Counted from the stretch's first letter, positions 1 through 10,080 are shown. The stretch is DNA of 64,000 nucleotides from Rhizobacter sp. (GCA_023954175.1 JAMLIM010000006.1:1-64000); one strand, 5' to 3'. The notes: generated by a model from the sequence alone, not told the origin. Made by a program: numbers and translations.

Positions 1-1333
<1,333 letters not shown>

Positions 1334-1428
1334 GCGGGGTCGTGTCCGGCGTGCGGTTCGAAGGCCGCCGGCCGCGCGATTTCCCACCCCACAACCCCCA
1401 GACACCCAGCCCCCCAAGAGGAGAACCC

Positions 1429-2424
1429 ATGACATTCACGCGCCGCCACGCCCTGCTGGGCACGATCGCCGCCGCAGCCATTGCCGCCGTCGCGCCCGCC
1501 CAGGCCCAGAACAAGCTCAAGGTGGCAGCGATCTACACAGTGCCGGTCGAGCAGCAGTGGGTCAGCCGCATCGACAAGGCGCTCAAGGCCGCAGTCGCGC
1601 GCGGCGAGATCGAATACGTGTTCAGCGAGAACGTGACCAACGCCGACTACGAGCGCGTGATGCGCGGCTACGCGGAAAAGGGCAACACGCTGATCGTCGG
1701 CGAGGCCTTCGCGGTCGAAGATGCGGCGCGCAAGGTGGCCAAGGACTACCCGAAGGTGAGCTTCCTGCTCGGCAGCTCCAAGGGCCCGCAGGCGCCCAAC
1801 TTCAGCGTGTTCGACAACTACATCCAGGAGCCGGCCTACCTGTCGGGCATGGTCGCCGGCGCGATGACGAAGACGAACAAGATCGGCATGGTCGGCGGCT
1901 TCCCGATCCCCGAGGTGAACCGGCTGATGAACGCCTTCATGGCCGGCGCGAAGGAGGTGAACCCGAAGGTCGAGTTCATGGTCACCTTCATCAACAGCTG
2001 GTTCGATCCGCCCAAGGCCAAGGAAGCCGCCTTCGCGATGATCGACAAGGGCGCCGACGTGATGTATGCCGAACGCTTCGGCGTCAGCGACGCCGCCAAG
2101 GAAAAGGGCAAGCTCGCGATCGGCAACGTCATCGACACCCAGGCCCAGTACCCGGAGACGGTCGTCGCCTCGGCGCTGTGGAACATGGAGCCGACGATCG
2201 ACCTCGCGATCAAGAACGTCAAGGGCGGCGCCTTCAAGGCCGAGGACTACGGCGTCTACTCGACGATGAAGTACAAGGGCAGCGAACTGGCGCCGCTCGG
2301 CACCTTCGACGCCAAGGTACCGGCAGACGCCAAGGCCAAGGTCGCGGCCAAGCAGAAGGCGATCCTCGACGGTTCGTTCAAGGTGAAGGTCGACGACAGC
2401 CAGCCCAAGCCGACGGCGAAGTGA
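1429..2424 (+). CDS. BMP family ABC transporter substrate-binding protein
   Basis: A periplasmic binding protein of the basic membrane protein (BMP/PnrA/Med) family, whose characterised members bind nucleosides. The product is 331 residues. The N terminus MTFTRRHALLGTIAAAAIAA has two arginines and a hydrophobic stretch ending near AQAQ, typical of a signal peptide with a twin-arginine-like start. The body contains the family-like segment FDNYIQEPAYLSGMVAGAMT. The start at 1429 was chosen because AAGAGGAG (1416-1423) is a well-placed ribosome binding site; the frame is open further upstream to 1342 but without signal-peptide character. The ATPase and permeases follow at 3536-7245, after an antisense gene. 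Ligand specificity is not provable from sequence; purine nucleosides are the best guess given purB next door. Confidence 0.9.
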   Translation: MTFTRRHALLGTIAAAAIAAVAPAQAQNKLKVAAIYTVPVEQQWVSRIDKALKAAVARGEIEYVFSENVTNADYERVMRGYAEKGNTLIVGEAFAVEDAARKVAKDYPKVSFLLGSSKGPQAPNFSVFDNYIQEPAYLSGMVAGAMTKTNKIGMVGGFPIPEVNRLMNAFMAGAKEVNPKVEFMVTFINSWFDPPKAKEAAFAMIDKGADVMYAERFGVSDAAKEKGKLAIGNVIDTQAQYPETVVASALWNMEPTIDLAIKNVKGGAFKAEDYGVYSTMKYKGSELAPLGTFDAKVPADAKAKVAAKQKAILDGSFKVKVDDSQPKPTAK

Positions 2425-2565
2425 AGTGTCTGGAGTGTCGAATGGCTGCGGCGCAGGCTCGTGCGCACTCGCGCGCGTGAAACCCGCAGCGGCGGGCGTG
2501 CCGAAGCCAGCCGAAGCCGACCGCGCAGCGACGCGCCCGAGGTGACAACGGGCGCCGCCGCTGCG

Positions 2566-3465
2566 TCAGGCGAGCACCGACCAGACCGCCACGGCTCCCG
2601 TCACCAGCGCGAGGCTGACGCCGTAGAGCACGCTCACGATCAGGGCGCGCGCGAGCAGCGGCCCCCAGCGGCCGCCGTAGACGCGGCGCATCGCCATCAG
2701 CGCATACGTGGGCACCGCGATCAGCGCCAGCAGTTGCAGCGGCGCCCAACCCGCGGCAACGCAGGCCATGGCGACGAACCAGAAAGCGTGCAGGTGCAGC
2801 GCGAAGACGAGGTGCTCCGTGTAGCGCATCTGCCGGTTCAGGTAGACGAGCCGCAGCCACAGCGCGTACATCGGCAGCAGCACGAACATGGCGTTGCCGA
2901 GGTTGCTGACGAAGCGCCCGACCACGCCTTCGAGTTCGCGCGCGAGCAACTTCGGGTCGACGCCGATCCGGCGCTCCAGGCGTCGGCACACCCATTGCGG
3001 CAGGCCTTCGCAGTAAAAGACGCCGTTGTTCACGCCGGCCTTGCCCAGGCCGAGATCGACGTCGAACTGCACCGCCTTCGCCTGCGGCCCGGTCGCCGCC
3101 GGCTCGAGCACGACAGCGTTGTCGCCGGCGTCGAGGGCGCTGAGCACGCGCATCAGCACCAGCGTCGCGATGCTGATCATCAGGTACAGCCGCAGCGGCA
3201 GCAGGTAGCGCCGGCGCCGCCCGGCGAGGTACTCGACCGTCAGCTGCCCGGGCCTGGTGAACAGCAGCACGAAGGTGCGCCACAGCGCGCCTTCGGACGT
3301 GAGGTAGTTGCCGCCGAACTGCTGCGCAAACTCCAGCAGCGTCGGCGGCTTCACGTTGCTCTCCTGCCCGCAGGCCGGGCAGTACTTAGGCCGCGGCCTG
3401 CCGAAAGGCTCGCCGCAGTTCAGGCAGGCGGCGGGCAAGGAATCGACGGTCGCAAGGTCAGGCAT
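2566..3465 (-). CDS. DUF3667 family membrane protein with zinc ribbon
   Basis: A 299-residue protein of unknown function. The N terminus has a four-cysteine zinc-ribbon pattern (C14-x2-C17 ... C29-x2-C32, CLNCGEPF and YCPACGQ), followed by a segment rich in aromatic residues and then several hydrophobic helices in the C-terminal two thirds (for example LPLRLYLMISIATLVLMRVL and TYALMAMRRV). This layout fits the DUF3667 family. The start at 3465 places the zinc ribbon close to the N terminus; the frame is open upstream but that part overlaps the divergent ATPase gene. It sits antisense between the binding protein and the ATPase of the BMP importer, splitting what is normally one operon. No function can be assigned. 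Confidence 0.8.
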   Translation of the reverse strand: MPDLATVDSLPAACLNCGEPFGRPRPKYCPACGQESNVKPPTLLEFAQQFGGNYLTSEGALWRTFVLLFTRPGQLTVEYLAGRRRRYLLPLRLYLMISIATLVLMRVLSALDAGDNAVVLEPAATGPQAKAVQFDVDLGLGKAGVNNGVFYCEGLPQWVCRRLERRIGVDPKLLARELEGVVGRFVSNLGNAMFVLLPMYALWLRLVYLNRQMRYTEHLVFALHLHAFWFVAMACVAAGWAPLQLLALIAVPTYALMAMRRVYGGRWGPLLARALIVSVLYGVSLALVTGAVAVWSVLA

Positions 3466-3535
3466 GGGGGGCGGCTCCGGCGTGTCGAGCACACTACCGC
3501 AATTCGAGCGCCCGCCGCCAGATAGTCCGCCCGCC

Positions 3536-5239
3536 ATGCCCGAACGGATCCCGCCCCGCGAACCCGCCAGCGTGCTGCGCCTGACCGGCATCAGCAAGCG
3601 CTTCGGCGCGCTCGTCGCCAACGACACGATCTCGCTCGACCTCGCACGCGGCGAGGTGCTCGCCCTGCTCGGCGAGAACGGTGCCGGCAAGTCGACGCTC
3701 GTCTCGATCCTGTTCGGCCACTACGTCGCCGACGAAGGCGACATCGAGGCCTTCGGCGAACCGCTGCCGCCGGGCGACCCGGCCGCGGCGCTCGCGGCCG
3801 GCATCGGCATGGTGCACCAGCACTTCACGCTCGCCGACAACCTGTCGGTGCTCGACAACGTGATGCTGGGTACCGAGCCGCTCTGGCAGCCGTTCTCGCG
3901 GCGTACGCAAGCGCGCCGCGCGCTCGTCGAGACGGGTGCGCGCTTCGGCCTCGGCGTCGAGCCGGACGCGCTCGTCGCCAGGCTCTCGGTCGGCGAGCGC
4001 CAGCGCGTCGAGATCCTGAAGGCGCTCGTCTCGTTCGGCCGCAAGCAGGGCGCGAAGATCCTGATCCTCGACGAACCCACCGCGGTGCTCACGCCGCAGG
4101 AAAGCGAATCGCTTTTCGCGACGCTCGCCCAGCTCGTCGCCGACGGCCTGTCGGTGATCTTCATCAGCCACAAGCTCGACGAGGTGCTGCGCGTCTCCGA
4201 CCGCATCGCCGTGCTGCGCGCGGGCCGGCTCGTCGCGACGCTGCCCGCCGCGCAGGCCGACAAGGCGATGCTCGCCGAGCTGATGGTCGGCCGGGCAGTG
4301 CCCCTGGCGCAGCGCCGCACGCATGCGCCCGGTGCGATCGTGTGTGAATTGCGCGGCGCCACGCTGCTGCGCGCCGACGCGCCGCGGCCCGTGCTCGACG
4401 CCGTCTCGCTCACGCTGCGCGCCGGTGAGGTGTTGGCCATTGCCGGCGTTGCCGGCAACGGGCAGGATGCGCTGGCCGATGTGCTCTGCGGACTGCATGC
4501 GCTCGATGGCGGCACGCTCACGGTGAACGGCGCTGCGCTGCCGGCGCGCCCGCAGGCCTGGGTCGAGGCCGGCGTCGCGCGCATCCCGGAGGATAGACAC
4601 GCGGTTGGCGTCGTCGGCGATCTGCCGGTGTGGGAGAACGCGGTGCTCGAACGCTTCGCGACCCCCGCTTTCGCGCGCTTTGGCGTCGTGCGCCGGGCGA
4701 GCGCACAGGCGCACGCGCGCGCGTTGATCGAACGCTTCGACGTGCGCGGCACCGAAGGCCGCGGCGTCGAGACGCCGACGCGCGCGCTGTCGGGCGGCAA
4801 CATGCAAAAGCTGATCCTCGGGCGCGCGTTGATGACGACCCCGCACCCGCCGGGCGCGGCGGCCGATCCCCCGCGAGGATTGCAAGCGGCTGCGGGCGGC
4901 CCGGCGCGCGTGGAGGTTGGCATGCGCGAGGGCGTGGGCGCCGAAGGCGCCGGTGTGCCGGCCCTGATCGTCGCCAACCAGCCGACCTGGGGCCTGGACA
5001 TCGGCGCCGTCGCCTATGTGCATCAGCAGTTGCTGGACGCCTGCGCCGCCGGCGCCGCGGTGCTGCTGATCTCGGAAGACCTCGAGGAGATCTTCGCGCT
5101 CGCCGACCGCATCGCGGTGATGCATCACGGCCAGCTCACCGCGGCGCAGCCGACTTCGGCCTGGACGCTGGCCGCGATCGGCCTTGCGATGACCGGCGGC
5201 GTAGCGGACACCGCACAGGTGAGTCATGCTGCGGCTTGA
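3536..5239 (+). CDS. BMP-type ABC transporter ATPase, tandem NBD, with insertion
   Basis: The energy-coupling subunit of a simple-sugar/nucleoside importer (YufO/RbsA type) with two nucleotide-binding domains in 567 residues. NBD1 has a full Walker A (GENGAGKST, about 46-54), signature LSVGERQRVEI and Walker B ILILDEPTAVLTP. NBD2 has the family's degenerate P-loop (GVAGNGQDAL) and a signature LSGGNMQKLILGRAL. Between that signature and the NBD2 Walker B region (LIVANQPTWGLDIGA) lie about 40 extra Gly/Ala/Pro-rich residues encoded at roughly 4838-4962, absent from the family pattern. The start at 3536 is the first Met before the NBD; the frame is open further upstream to 3308. The 3' end overlaps the next permease by 14 bp, so translation is probably coupled. 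Confidence 0.92.
   Translation: MPERIPPREPASVLRLTGISKRFGALVANDTISLDLARGEVLALLGENGAGKSTLVSILFGHYVADEGDIEAFGEPLPPGDPAAALAAGIGMVHQHFTLADNLSVLDNVMLGTEPLWQPFSRRTQARRALVETGARFGLGVEPDALVARLSVGERQRVEILKALVSFGRKQGAKILILDEPTAVLTPQESESLFATLAQLVADGLSVIFISHKLDEVLRVSDRIAVLRAGRLVATLPAAQADKAMLAELMVGRAVPLAQRRTHAPGAIVCELRGATLLRADAPRPVLDAVSLTLRAGEVLAIAGVAGNGQDALADVLCGLHALDGGTLTVNGAALPARPQAWVEAGVARIPEDRHAVGVVGDLPVWENAVLERFATPAFARFGVVRRASAQAHARALIERFDVRGTEGRGVETPTRALSGGNMQKLILGRALMTTPHPPGAAADPPRGLQAAAGGPARVEVGMREGVGAEGAGVPALIVANQPTWGLDIGAVAYVHQQLLDACAAGAAVLLISEDLEEIFALADRIAVMHHGQLTAAQPTSAWTLAAIGLAMTGGVADTAQVSHAAA
4838..4962 (+). repeat. Repeat-like in-frame insertion in ATPase NBD2
   Basis: A G+C-rich stretch that keeps the frame but adds about 40 residues exactly where related ATPases go straight from the signature motif to Walker B. 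It contains GGGCGGCCCGGCGC, also present in the M20 peptidase insertion near 44780-44800. Borders are approximate. That it derives from a mobile hairpin repeat is inference. Confidence 0.5.
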
Positions 5240-6317
5240 GAAGCGCGCCCTGCCTTCGCGCACGGCGATGCTCGCCGCGCCGTTCGCGGCGGTCGCGTTC
5301 ACGCTCGTCGTCACCTCGCTGCTCGTCGCCTGGGCCGGCGCGCCCATCGGCCGCGCCTATGCGCTGCTGCTCGAAGGCGGCTTCGGCACGCGCTTCGCCT
5401 GGACCGAGACGCTGACGCGCGCGGTGCCGCTGATCCTCACCGGCCTCGCCGCGGCGGTCGCGTTCAAGGCGCGGCTCTACAACATCGGCGCCGAAGGGCA
5501 GCTCTACCTCGGCGCGCTGGCGGCGGTGGCGGTCGGCGGCCTGCACGGCGGCGAGGGCTTCACTTCCGTGCCGCCGTGGCTGCTGTTTCCGCTGATGATG
5601 TTGGCCGCCGCCACGGCCGGCGCGCTGCTGCTGCTCGGCCCGGCGCTGCTCAAGAGCCGCCTCGGCGTCGACGAGGTGGTGACGACGCTGCTGCTCAACT
5701 TCATCGTGCTGCTGTTCGTGAGCTGGATGCTCGACGGGCCGATGAAGGACCCGACCGCGATGGGCTGGCCACAGAGCGTTTCGATGCAGGACGCGATGCA
5801 GCTCGGCAAGCTCGTCGAGCGCAGCCGGCTGCACACCGGCTTCGTCTGGGCGCTCACGCTCGCGGTGCTGCTGTGGGCGCTGCTGAAGTACACGACGACG
5901 GGGTTCCAGATCCGCGCCGTCGGCGCCAATGCGCGCGCGTCCGCGTTCGCCGGGATGCCGGTCGGCTGGGTGACGGTCAAGGTCGCGCTGCTGTCGGGCG
6001 CGCTCGCGGGGCTGGCGGGCGCGATCGAGGTCGCCGGCCGCGCCGGCTACGTCACGCTCGACATGTCGCCCGGCTATGGCTACAGCGGCATCGTGATCGC
6101 GATGCTCGCCGCACTCAACCCGCCCGGCGTCGTCGCCGCCGCGGTGTTCGTCGCCGGCATCCTGGTCGGCGCCGACAGCATGAGCCGCGCGGTCGCGGTG
6201 CCGACCTACATCGCCGACGTCATCGTCAGCGTGTCGCTGTTGTCGATGCTGGTCGCCGCGATGCTCGCGCAGTACCGCATCACCTGGCAGCGCAGGAGCG
6301 TGGCGCGTGCTCGCTGA
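5226..6317 (+). CDS. ABC transporter permease (BMP-type importer, YufP-like)
   Basis: An inner-membrane permease of 363 residues belonging to the branched-chain/simple-sugar permease superfamily. Many hydrophobic segments are visible (LAAPFAAVAFTLVVTSLLVA, LLFPLMMLAAATAGALLLL, VVTTLLLNFIVLLFVSWML). The conserved cytoplasmic segments ARLYNIGAEGQLYLGALAA and FQIRAVGANARASAFAGM are typical of permeases that pair with BMP binding proteins. It overlaps the ATPase by 14 bp upstream and the second permease by 11 bp downstream, indicating a single transcript. With its neighbour it should form the heterodimeric channel of the importer. Transported solute is not determined. Confidence 0.93.
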   Translation: MLRLEKRALPSRTAMLAAPFAAVAFTLVVTSLLVAWAGAPIGRAYALLLEGGFGTRFAWTETLTRAVPLILTGLAAAVAFKARLYNIGAEGQLYLGALAAVAVGGLHGGEGFTSVPPWLLFPLMMLAAATAGALLLLGPALLKSRLGVDEVVTTLLLNFIVLLFVSWMLDGPMKDPTAMGWPQSVSMQDAMQLGKLVERSRLHTGFVWALTLAVLLWALLKYTTTGFQIRAVGANARASAFAGMPVGWVTVKVALLSGALAGLAGAIEVAGRAGYVTLDMSPGYGYSGIVIAMLAALNPPGVVAAAVFVAGILVGADSMSRAVAVPTYIADVIVSVSLLSMLVAAMLAQYRITWQRRSVARAR

Positions 6318-7245
6318 AACGCTGGAGCTCTTCGCCACCGTCCCGTTCTGGGTCGCGGTGCTGCGCATCGCGACGCCGCTGATCCTGGGCACGCTCGGCG
6401 TCTTGCTGTGCGAGCGCGCCGGGGTGCTGAACCTCGGCATCGAAGGCATCATGGTCGCGGGCGCCTTCGCCGGCTGGCTCACCGTCTACCAGGGCGGCGG
6501 GCTGTGGCTCGGCGTCGTCGTGGCGGCGGCAGTCGGTGCGCTGTTCGGTCTGCTGCACGGTTTCCTGACCGTCACGCTCGCGCTCTCGCAGCACGTCACC
6601 GGCCTCGGCATCACGCTCTTCGCGTCCAGCCTCGCGAGCTACGCCTACCGCGTGAGCTTCCCCAAGGTCAGCAGCCCGCCGACGATCGAACCGTTTGCCG
6701 ACATGGCGTGGCTGCCGCTGCCGGTGCTCAACGCGCAGACGCCGCTCACGCTGCTCGCGCTGCTGCTCGTGCCGGTGATCGGCTACGTGCTCTACCGCAC
6801 GCCGCTCGGCCTCGCGCTGCGCATGGTGGGCGAGAACCCGGCCGCCGCCGAAGGCCAGGGCCTGTCGGTCGCGCGCGTGCGCATCGGCGCCATCATGGCC
6901 GGCTCGGCGCTGATGGGCGTGGCCGGCGCCTTCCTCACGCTCGCCGCGTTCAACGCCTTCTACTTCAACATGGTCAACGGCCGCGGCTGGGTCTGCGTCG
7001 CGCTCGTCGTCTTCGCGAGCTGGCGGCCCGGCAAGGCGCTGCTCGGTGCGCTGCTGTTCGGCCTGTTCGATGCGCTGCAGCTGCGCCTGCAGCAGTCCGG
7101 CGCCGGCGTCTTCGGCATGTCCGTGCCGTATCAGGTCTACCTGATGCTGCCCTACCTCTTCTCGATCGCCGCCCTCGTGCTCGTCGCGCGCCGCGCGGCG
7201 TATCCGCAGGCGCTGATGAAGCCGTATCGCAAGGGGGAGCGATAG
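6307..7245 (+). CDS. ABC transporter permease (BMP-type importer, YufQ-like)
   Basis: The second permease subunit, 312 residues, starting at a GTG codon inside the end of the upstream permease gene (11-bp overlap). The segments CERAGVLNLGIEGIMVAGAF and LRMVGENPAAAEGQGLSV are characteristic of the partner permease in BMP-dependent importers. Hydrophobic helices run through most of the length and the protein ends with a short basic tail (YRKGER). The alternative of a later start would cut into the first helix, so the GTG is preferred. It closes the importer cluster; the next gene (fic) is on the other strand. Confidence 0.92.
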   Translation: MLAETLELFATVPFWVAVLRIATPLILGTLGVLLCERAGVLNLGIEGIMVAGAFAGWLTVYQGGGLWLGVVVAAAVGALFGLLHGFLTVTLALSQHVTGLGITLFASSLASYAYRVSFPKVSSPPTIEPFADMAWLPLPVLNAQTPLTLLALLLVPVIGYVLYRTPLGLALRMVGENPAAAEGQGLSVARVRIGAIMAGSALMGVAGAFLTLAAFNAFYFNMVNGRGWVCVALVVFASWRPGKALLGALLFGLFDALQLRLQQSGAGVFGMSVPYQVYLMLPYLFSIAALVLVARRAAYPQALMKPYRKGER

Positions 7246-7439
7246 GCTGTAAGGGCGGGTGTTGGGAGGCCGCAGCACCGCGCGCCAAGCGGCCGCCCGC
7301 GGTGGGCCCGTGTTCCCGGCGCGTGCCAGATTGGAGAACTTCAGGCGCGATGCATGGGGGGCCGTCGATGTCGTCAGCCCTTCTTCGATTGCGTCGCAAG
7401 CATCGGTCAGTACGCCCTCGAAGCAAGGGGCCTCGGCGT

Positions 7440-8579
7440 TCATGTGGTCTCGTCAGCGGCCGGCAGTTCGCGCGTGAGAATCGAATTCAACGTCACGTTG
7501 ATGTAGTAATTCGACCTTCCGACCTTCACCTTCTGCACGAGCCCTTCCCCCGCCAACGCGTCGAGGTACTTGGTAGCGGTCAGCCGTGACACCTTCAGGT
7601 CGCGCTGCACGAAATCGATCTTGGTGTACGGGTGCATGAACAAGTTGTTGATGAGGTCCTGGCTGTAGAACTTGAAGCCGGCGCGAATGCGGTGCTTGTA
7701 GTCCTGAAGCGCGGCCTTGATGTCGGTGACGGTGTGGATGGTCTGCTGCGCCGTTGTTTCCACCGCTGCCAGCAGGTACAGCACCCATTCCTGCCAATGT
7801 TCCGGCGCGTCGGCCTCTTCGTGCACGGCTTGCAACAGGCGGTAGTAGTCAGGCTTGCTGCGCACGATGGCACTGCTCAGGTACAGCACCGGAATGTCCA
7901 ACAGCCCCTTGTTGACGAGATACAGCACGTTGACGATGCGGCCGGTGCGACCGTTGCCGTCGTAGAAGGGGTGGATGCTTTCGAACTGGTGGTGGGCGAT
8001 TGCCATCTTGATCAATGGGTCGACGTCGAAGGCGTCGTCCGCGTTGATGAAGCGTTCCAGATCGGTCATCAGCGCCACCACCTGCGCCGGGTCTTGCGGC
8101 GGGGTGTAGACCACGGCGCCGTGCTGGTTCTTCAGCGTGGTGCCGGGCAGCTTGCGAAGGCCCGCGTTGTTCTGTTCCAGTTCGGCCTGAATGGCCATCA
8201 TGTGGTTGACGGTGAGCAGCCCCGTCTGCTGCACCAGACCGTAGCCCACGCGCAGGGCATGCACGTAGTGACGCACCTCCTTGGCAGCGGGGGAGGCGAT
8301 CAGGTCGGGGTAGGTGTCGCTGCGGAACAGTTCGTCGTGCGTGGTGACGAGGTTCTCGATGGCCGAGCTGTCCTTGGCCTCCTGCAGCGCCAGGGTGTTG
8401 ATGAGGATCGCCTGGTTGGGAATGGACGCGGCCAGGCCCTTCAGCTCGGCCAGATTGCGGCCAGCGGTCACCACTCTTTTCAGCACCGCGGGGGTTTCGA
8501 AGATGGCGGGCTGCAGCCGGGTCAGTGGCTGCAGCCGGGTCAGTGGCTGCAGCGACGGTAGGGCGGAAATGGGTGTCAT
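7440..8579 (-). CDS. Fic family protein with C-terminal winged helix
   Basis: Fic enzymes transfer AMP (or related groups) from nucleotides to target hydroxyls. The 379-residue product carries the full active-site motif HPFYDGNGRTGR at 203-214, including the catalytic His203. An N-terminal inhibitory-type motif S-x-x-x-E-N (71-76) precedes the core, placing the glutamate (E75) that blocks ATP in class II Fic proteins. A winged-helix-like C terminus (about 305-360, with LKVSRLTATKYLDALAGEGL) suggests DNA binding. The N terminus contains two exact copies of LQPLTR. Base composition is visibly lower in G+C than that of neighbours. No antitoxin gene is adjacent. The start at 8579 is the first in-frame ATG; no strong ribosome binding site precedes it. 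Confidence 0.93.
   Translation of the reverse strand: MTPISALPSLQPLTRLQPLTRLQPAIFETPAVLKRVVTAGRNLAELKGLAASIPNQAILINTLALQEAKDSSAIENLVTTHDELFRSDTYPDLIASPAAKEVRHYVHALRVGYGLVQQTGLLTVNHMMAIQAELEQNNAGLRKLPGTTLKNQHGAVVYTPPQDPAQVVALMTDLERFINADDAFDVDPLIKMAIAHHQFESIHPFYDGNGRTGRIVNVLYLVNKGLLDIPVLYLSSAIVRSKPDYYRLLQAVHEEADAPEHWQEWVLYLLAAVETTAQQTIHTVTDIKAALQDYKHRIRAGFKFYSQDLINNLFMHPYTKIDFVQRDLKVSRLTATKYLDALAGEGLVQKVKVGRSNYYINVTLNSILTRELPAADETT
8512..8553 (-). repeat. 18-bp tandem repeat in the fic 5' end
   Basis: The unit GTCAGTGGCTGCAGCCGG (plus strand) occurs twice in a row with partial copies at each side. It encodes the repeated LQPLTR near the Fic N terminus and keeps the frame in whole units. Confidence 0.8.
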
Positions 8580-8635
8580 GGCCAGCAGGCCGCGTGCTCA
8601 CCAGCCCTGCCGGCGAGCATGGGAAATGCCGATGG

Positions 8636-8694
8636 TCTATACATGTTGGCCATAACGCGCATAGAAATGTAGCTTTCTCTATACAAGTTGACCA
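8636..8694 (-). promoter_or_regulatory. Paired direct repeats upstream of fic, candidate operator
   Basis: Two copies of a 17-mer, TCTATACATGTTGGCCA (8636-8652) and TCTATACAAGTTGACCA (8678-8694), differ at two positions. They start 42 bp apart, four helical turns, in an AT-richer pocket 57-115 bp before the fic start. On the fic strand each copy ends in TATAGA, a possible -10 element. A regulator binding both copies on one DNA face is inference; the winged helix of Fic itself is one candidate. Confidence 0.55.
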
Positions 8695-8762
8695 GCATAT
8701 GCATACGCCAGTCCTTTCCGGCGAAGTTCCACCCCCAGGGGCTTCGTCGCTTTCCGAAGCCC

Positions 8763-9746
8763 CTACAGGCGCCCCTCCGCGACCATCCAGTCGAAGCAGT
8801 CGGTGACCATGGTCTTCAGCGGCACCACCCGAAACCCCAGTTCGCGCTGTGCCTTCGCCGCGGTGGCGGTGATCGGGTTGGTGAACGCATCGGCCATCTC
8901 GGGCGTCACGGACGGCTCGCGACCGGTGACGCGGCTGAGCAGGTCGCCCAACGCAGCGATGGTCTTGACCACGACGAGGGGCGTCTCGCGCTCGGGAACG
9001 GGTTTGCCGAGAAGGCGGGCGATCTCCTGCACGAAGGCCAGCATCGTCGCGTTCTCGCCGCCGAGGATGTACTTGCCGCCGTTGCCATCGCCCCTGTCGG
9101 CCGCAGCAATGTGGGCGTCCGCCACCGCGTGCACATGCGCGAAGGTTCGCATCGCGGGCGGCACGCCGCGCAACCTGCCGTCTCGCACCATCCGAAACAG
9201 GCGCGACCAGGTGCCGAGGTCGTAGGGCCCGACGATCCCACCCGGCTGCAGGATCACGACCTGCAATCCGCGGGCGGTGGCGGCGCGGGCAAGTTCTTCA
9301 GCTTCCCACTTCGTCTTCTGGTAGTTGATCCAGGACCCTGCCGCGAGGCTTTGCGTTTCCTCGGTCACTTCACCCCGGACCGGCCCATAGGCGGATATGG
9401 ACGACGTGAGGACCAACCGTCGCACGCCCTTGGCGATGCAAGCCTCGACGACATTGCGCGTGCCGTCCACGTTGTCGCGGGTCTGCTCGGCGTTCCCGCG
9501 GCGCCACATGTTGGTGTTGCCCGCCACGTGAAAGACCGTGTCGCAGGCCGCCGGCAGGGCCGCGCGCACCGACGCGGCCTGCGTGATCTCGCCGACCGCC
9601 AACCTGGGCTCGAAGCGACGAAGAAACCTCAGGTCGGACGAGGCGCGATGCAGGGCCGTAACGTCCCAGCCCTGCGCGACCAGGCGCTGCACGAGGTTCA
9701 GGCCGACAAACCCGGTGCTGCCGGTGACGAAGGCGGTGCGGGTCAT
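8763..9746 (-). CDS. NAD-dependent epimerase/dehydratase (extended SDR)
   Basis: A 327-residue extended short-chain dehydrogenase. The Rossmann dinucleotide motif TGSTGFVGLNLV starts at residue 8, a serine of the catalytic triad lies in VLTSSISAYG, and the YxxxK pair is in NYQKTKWEAEE. HVAGNTNMWRRGNAEQTRDN resembles the HpnA/dihydroflavonol reductase-like branch. The substrate cannot be named. The start at 9746 puts the Rossmann motif at the N terminus as usual; the frame extends upstream without domain character. It is followed by fic on the same strand and preceded by decayed mobile DNA. Confidence 0.9.
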   Translation of the reverse strand: MTRTAFVTGSTGFVGLNLVQRLVAQGWDVTALHRASSDLRFLRRFEPRLAVGEITQAASVRAALPAACDTVFHVAGNTNMWRRGNAEQTRDNVDGTRNVVEACIAKGVRRLVLTSSISAYGPVRGEVTEETQSLAAGSWINYQKTKWEAEELARAATARGLQVVILQPGGIVGPYDLGTWSRLFRMVRDGRLRGVPPAMRTFAHVHAVADAHIAAADRGDGNGGKYILGGENATMLAFVQEIARLLGKPVPERETPLVVVKTIAALGDLLSRVTGREPSVTPEMADAFTNPITATAAKAQRELGFRVVPLKTMVTDCFDWMVAEGRL

Positions 9747-9891
9747 GAGTGATCGGCGCCCTATGCGTGCGACGTAGGGCGCCGAATGAGTTGCTCTGGC
9801 ATTTGGGTGCGCGCAGAGGAAAGCATAGAACGTCGCGCCACGGGGACTTCTCGTTTGCTGCAGGAGTTGGTACGACTGGCCTACAACCTCG

Positions 9892-10080
9892 CCAAAGTGC
9901 GAGCGCTTGCCGGAAACCGCCGAAGGCCTGCTCCTCGCTGACATCGACATCGGATTCATCGGTGTGGCGAAAGCCGCCTACGACCCGACAGGTCACTACT
10001 CACGCCCCGACGTCGTGCGGCTCCTGCTGAACAAGAAGCCTGGCACCCGGGTTCACGCTTTCGGCCCCGAATCACGGAGG
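9892..10080 (+). pseudogene. Nitrilase C-terminal remnant
   Basis: The frame through 9907 encodes LPETAEGLLLADIDIGFIGV followed by AKAAYDPTGHYSRPDVVRLL and LNKKPGTRVHAF. This is the typical C-terminal segment of aliphatic/aryl nitrilases (ADID...KAA.DP.GHYSRPDV). The upstream catalytic core (Glu, Lys, Cys) is absent; the preceding bases match no nitrilase in any frame I could read. It is therefore a truncated relic, not a gene. It lies beside an IstB remnant, suggesting loss by transposition or deletion. Confidence 0.75.

Noticed and set aside
3494..5347. 617-codon open frame opposite the BMP ATPase
   Set aside because: Antisense shadow of a gene with complete ABC motifs.
7246..7439. Small gene between the last permease and fic (frame starting MNAEAPCFEG on the minus strand)
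   Set aside because: The frame soon runs into the antisense of the permease and shows no family or ribosome binding site; treated as non-coding.
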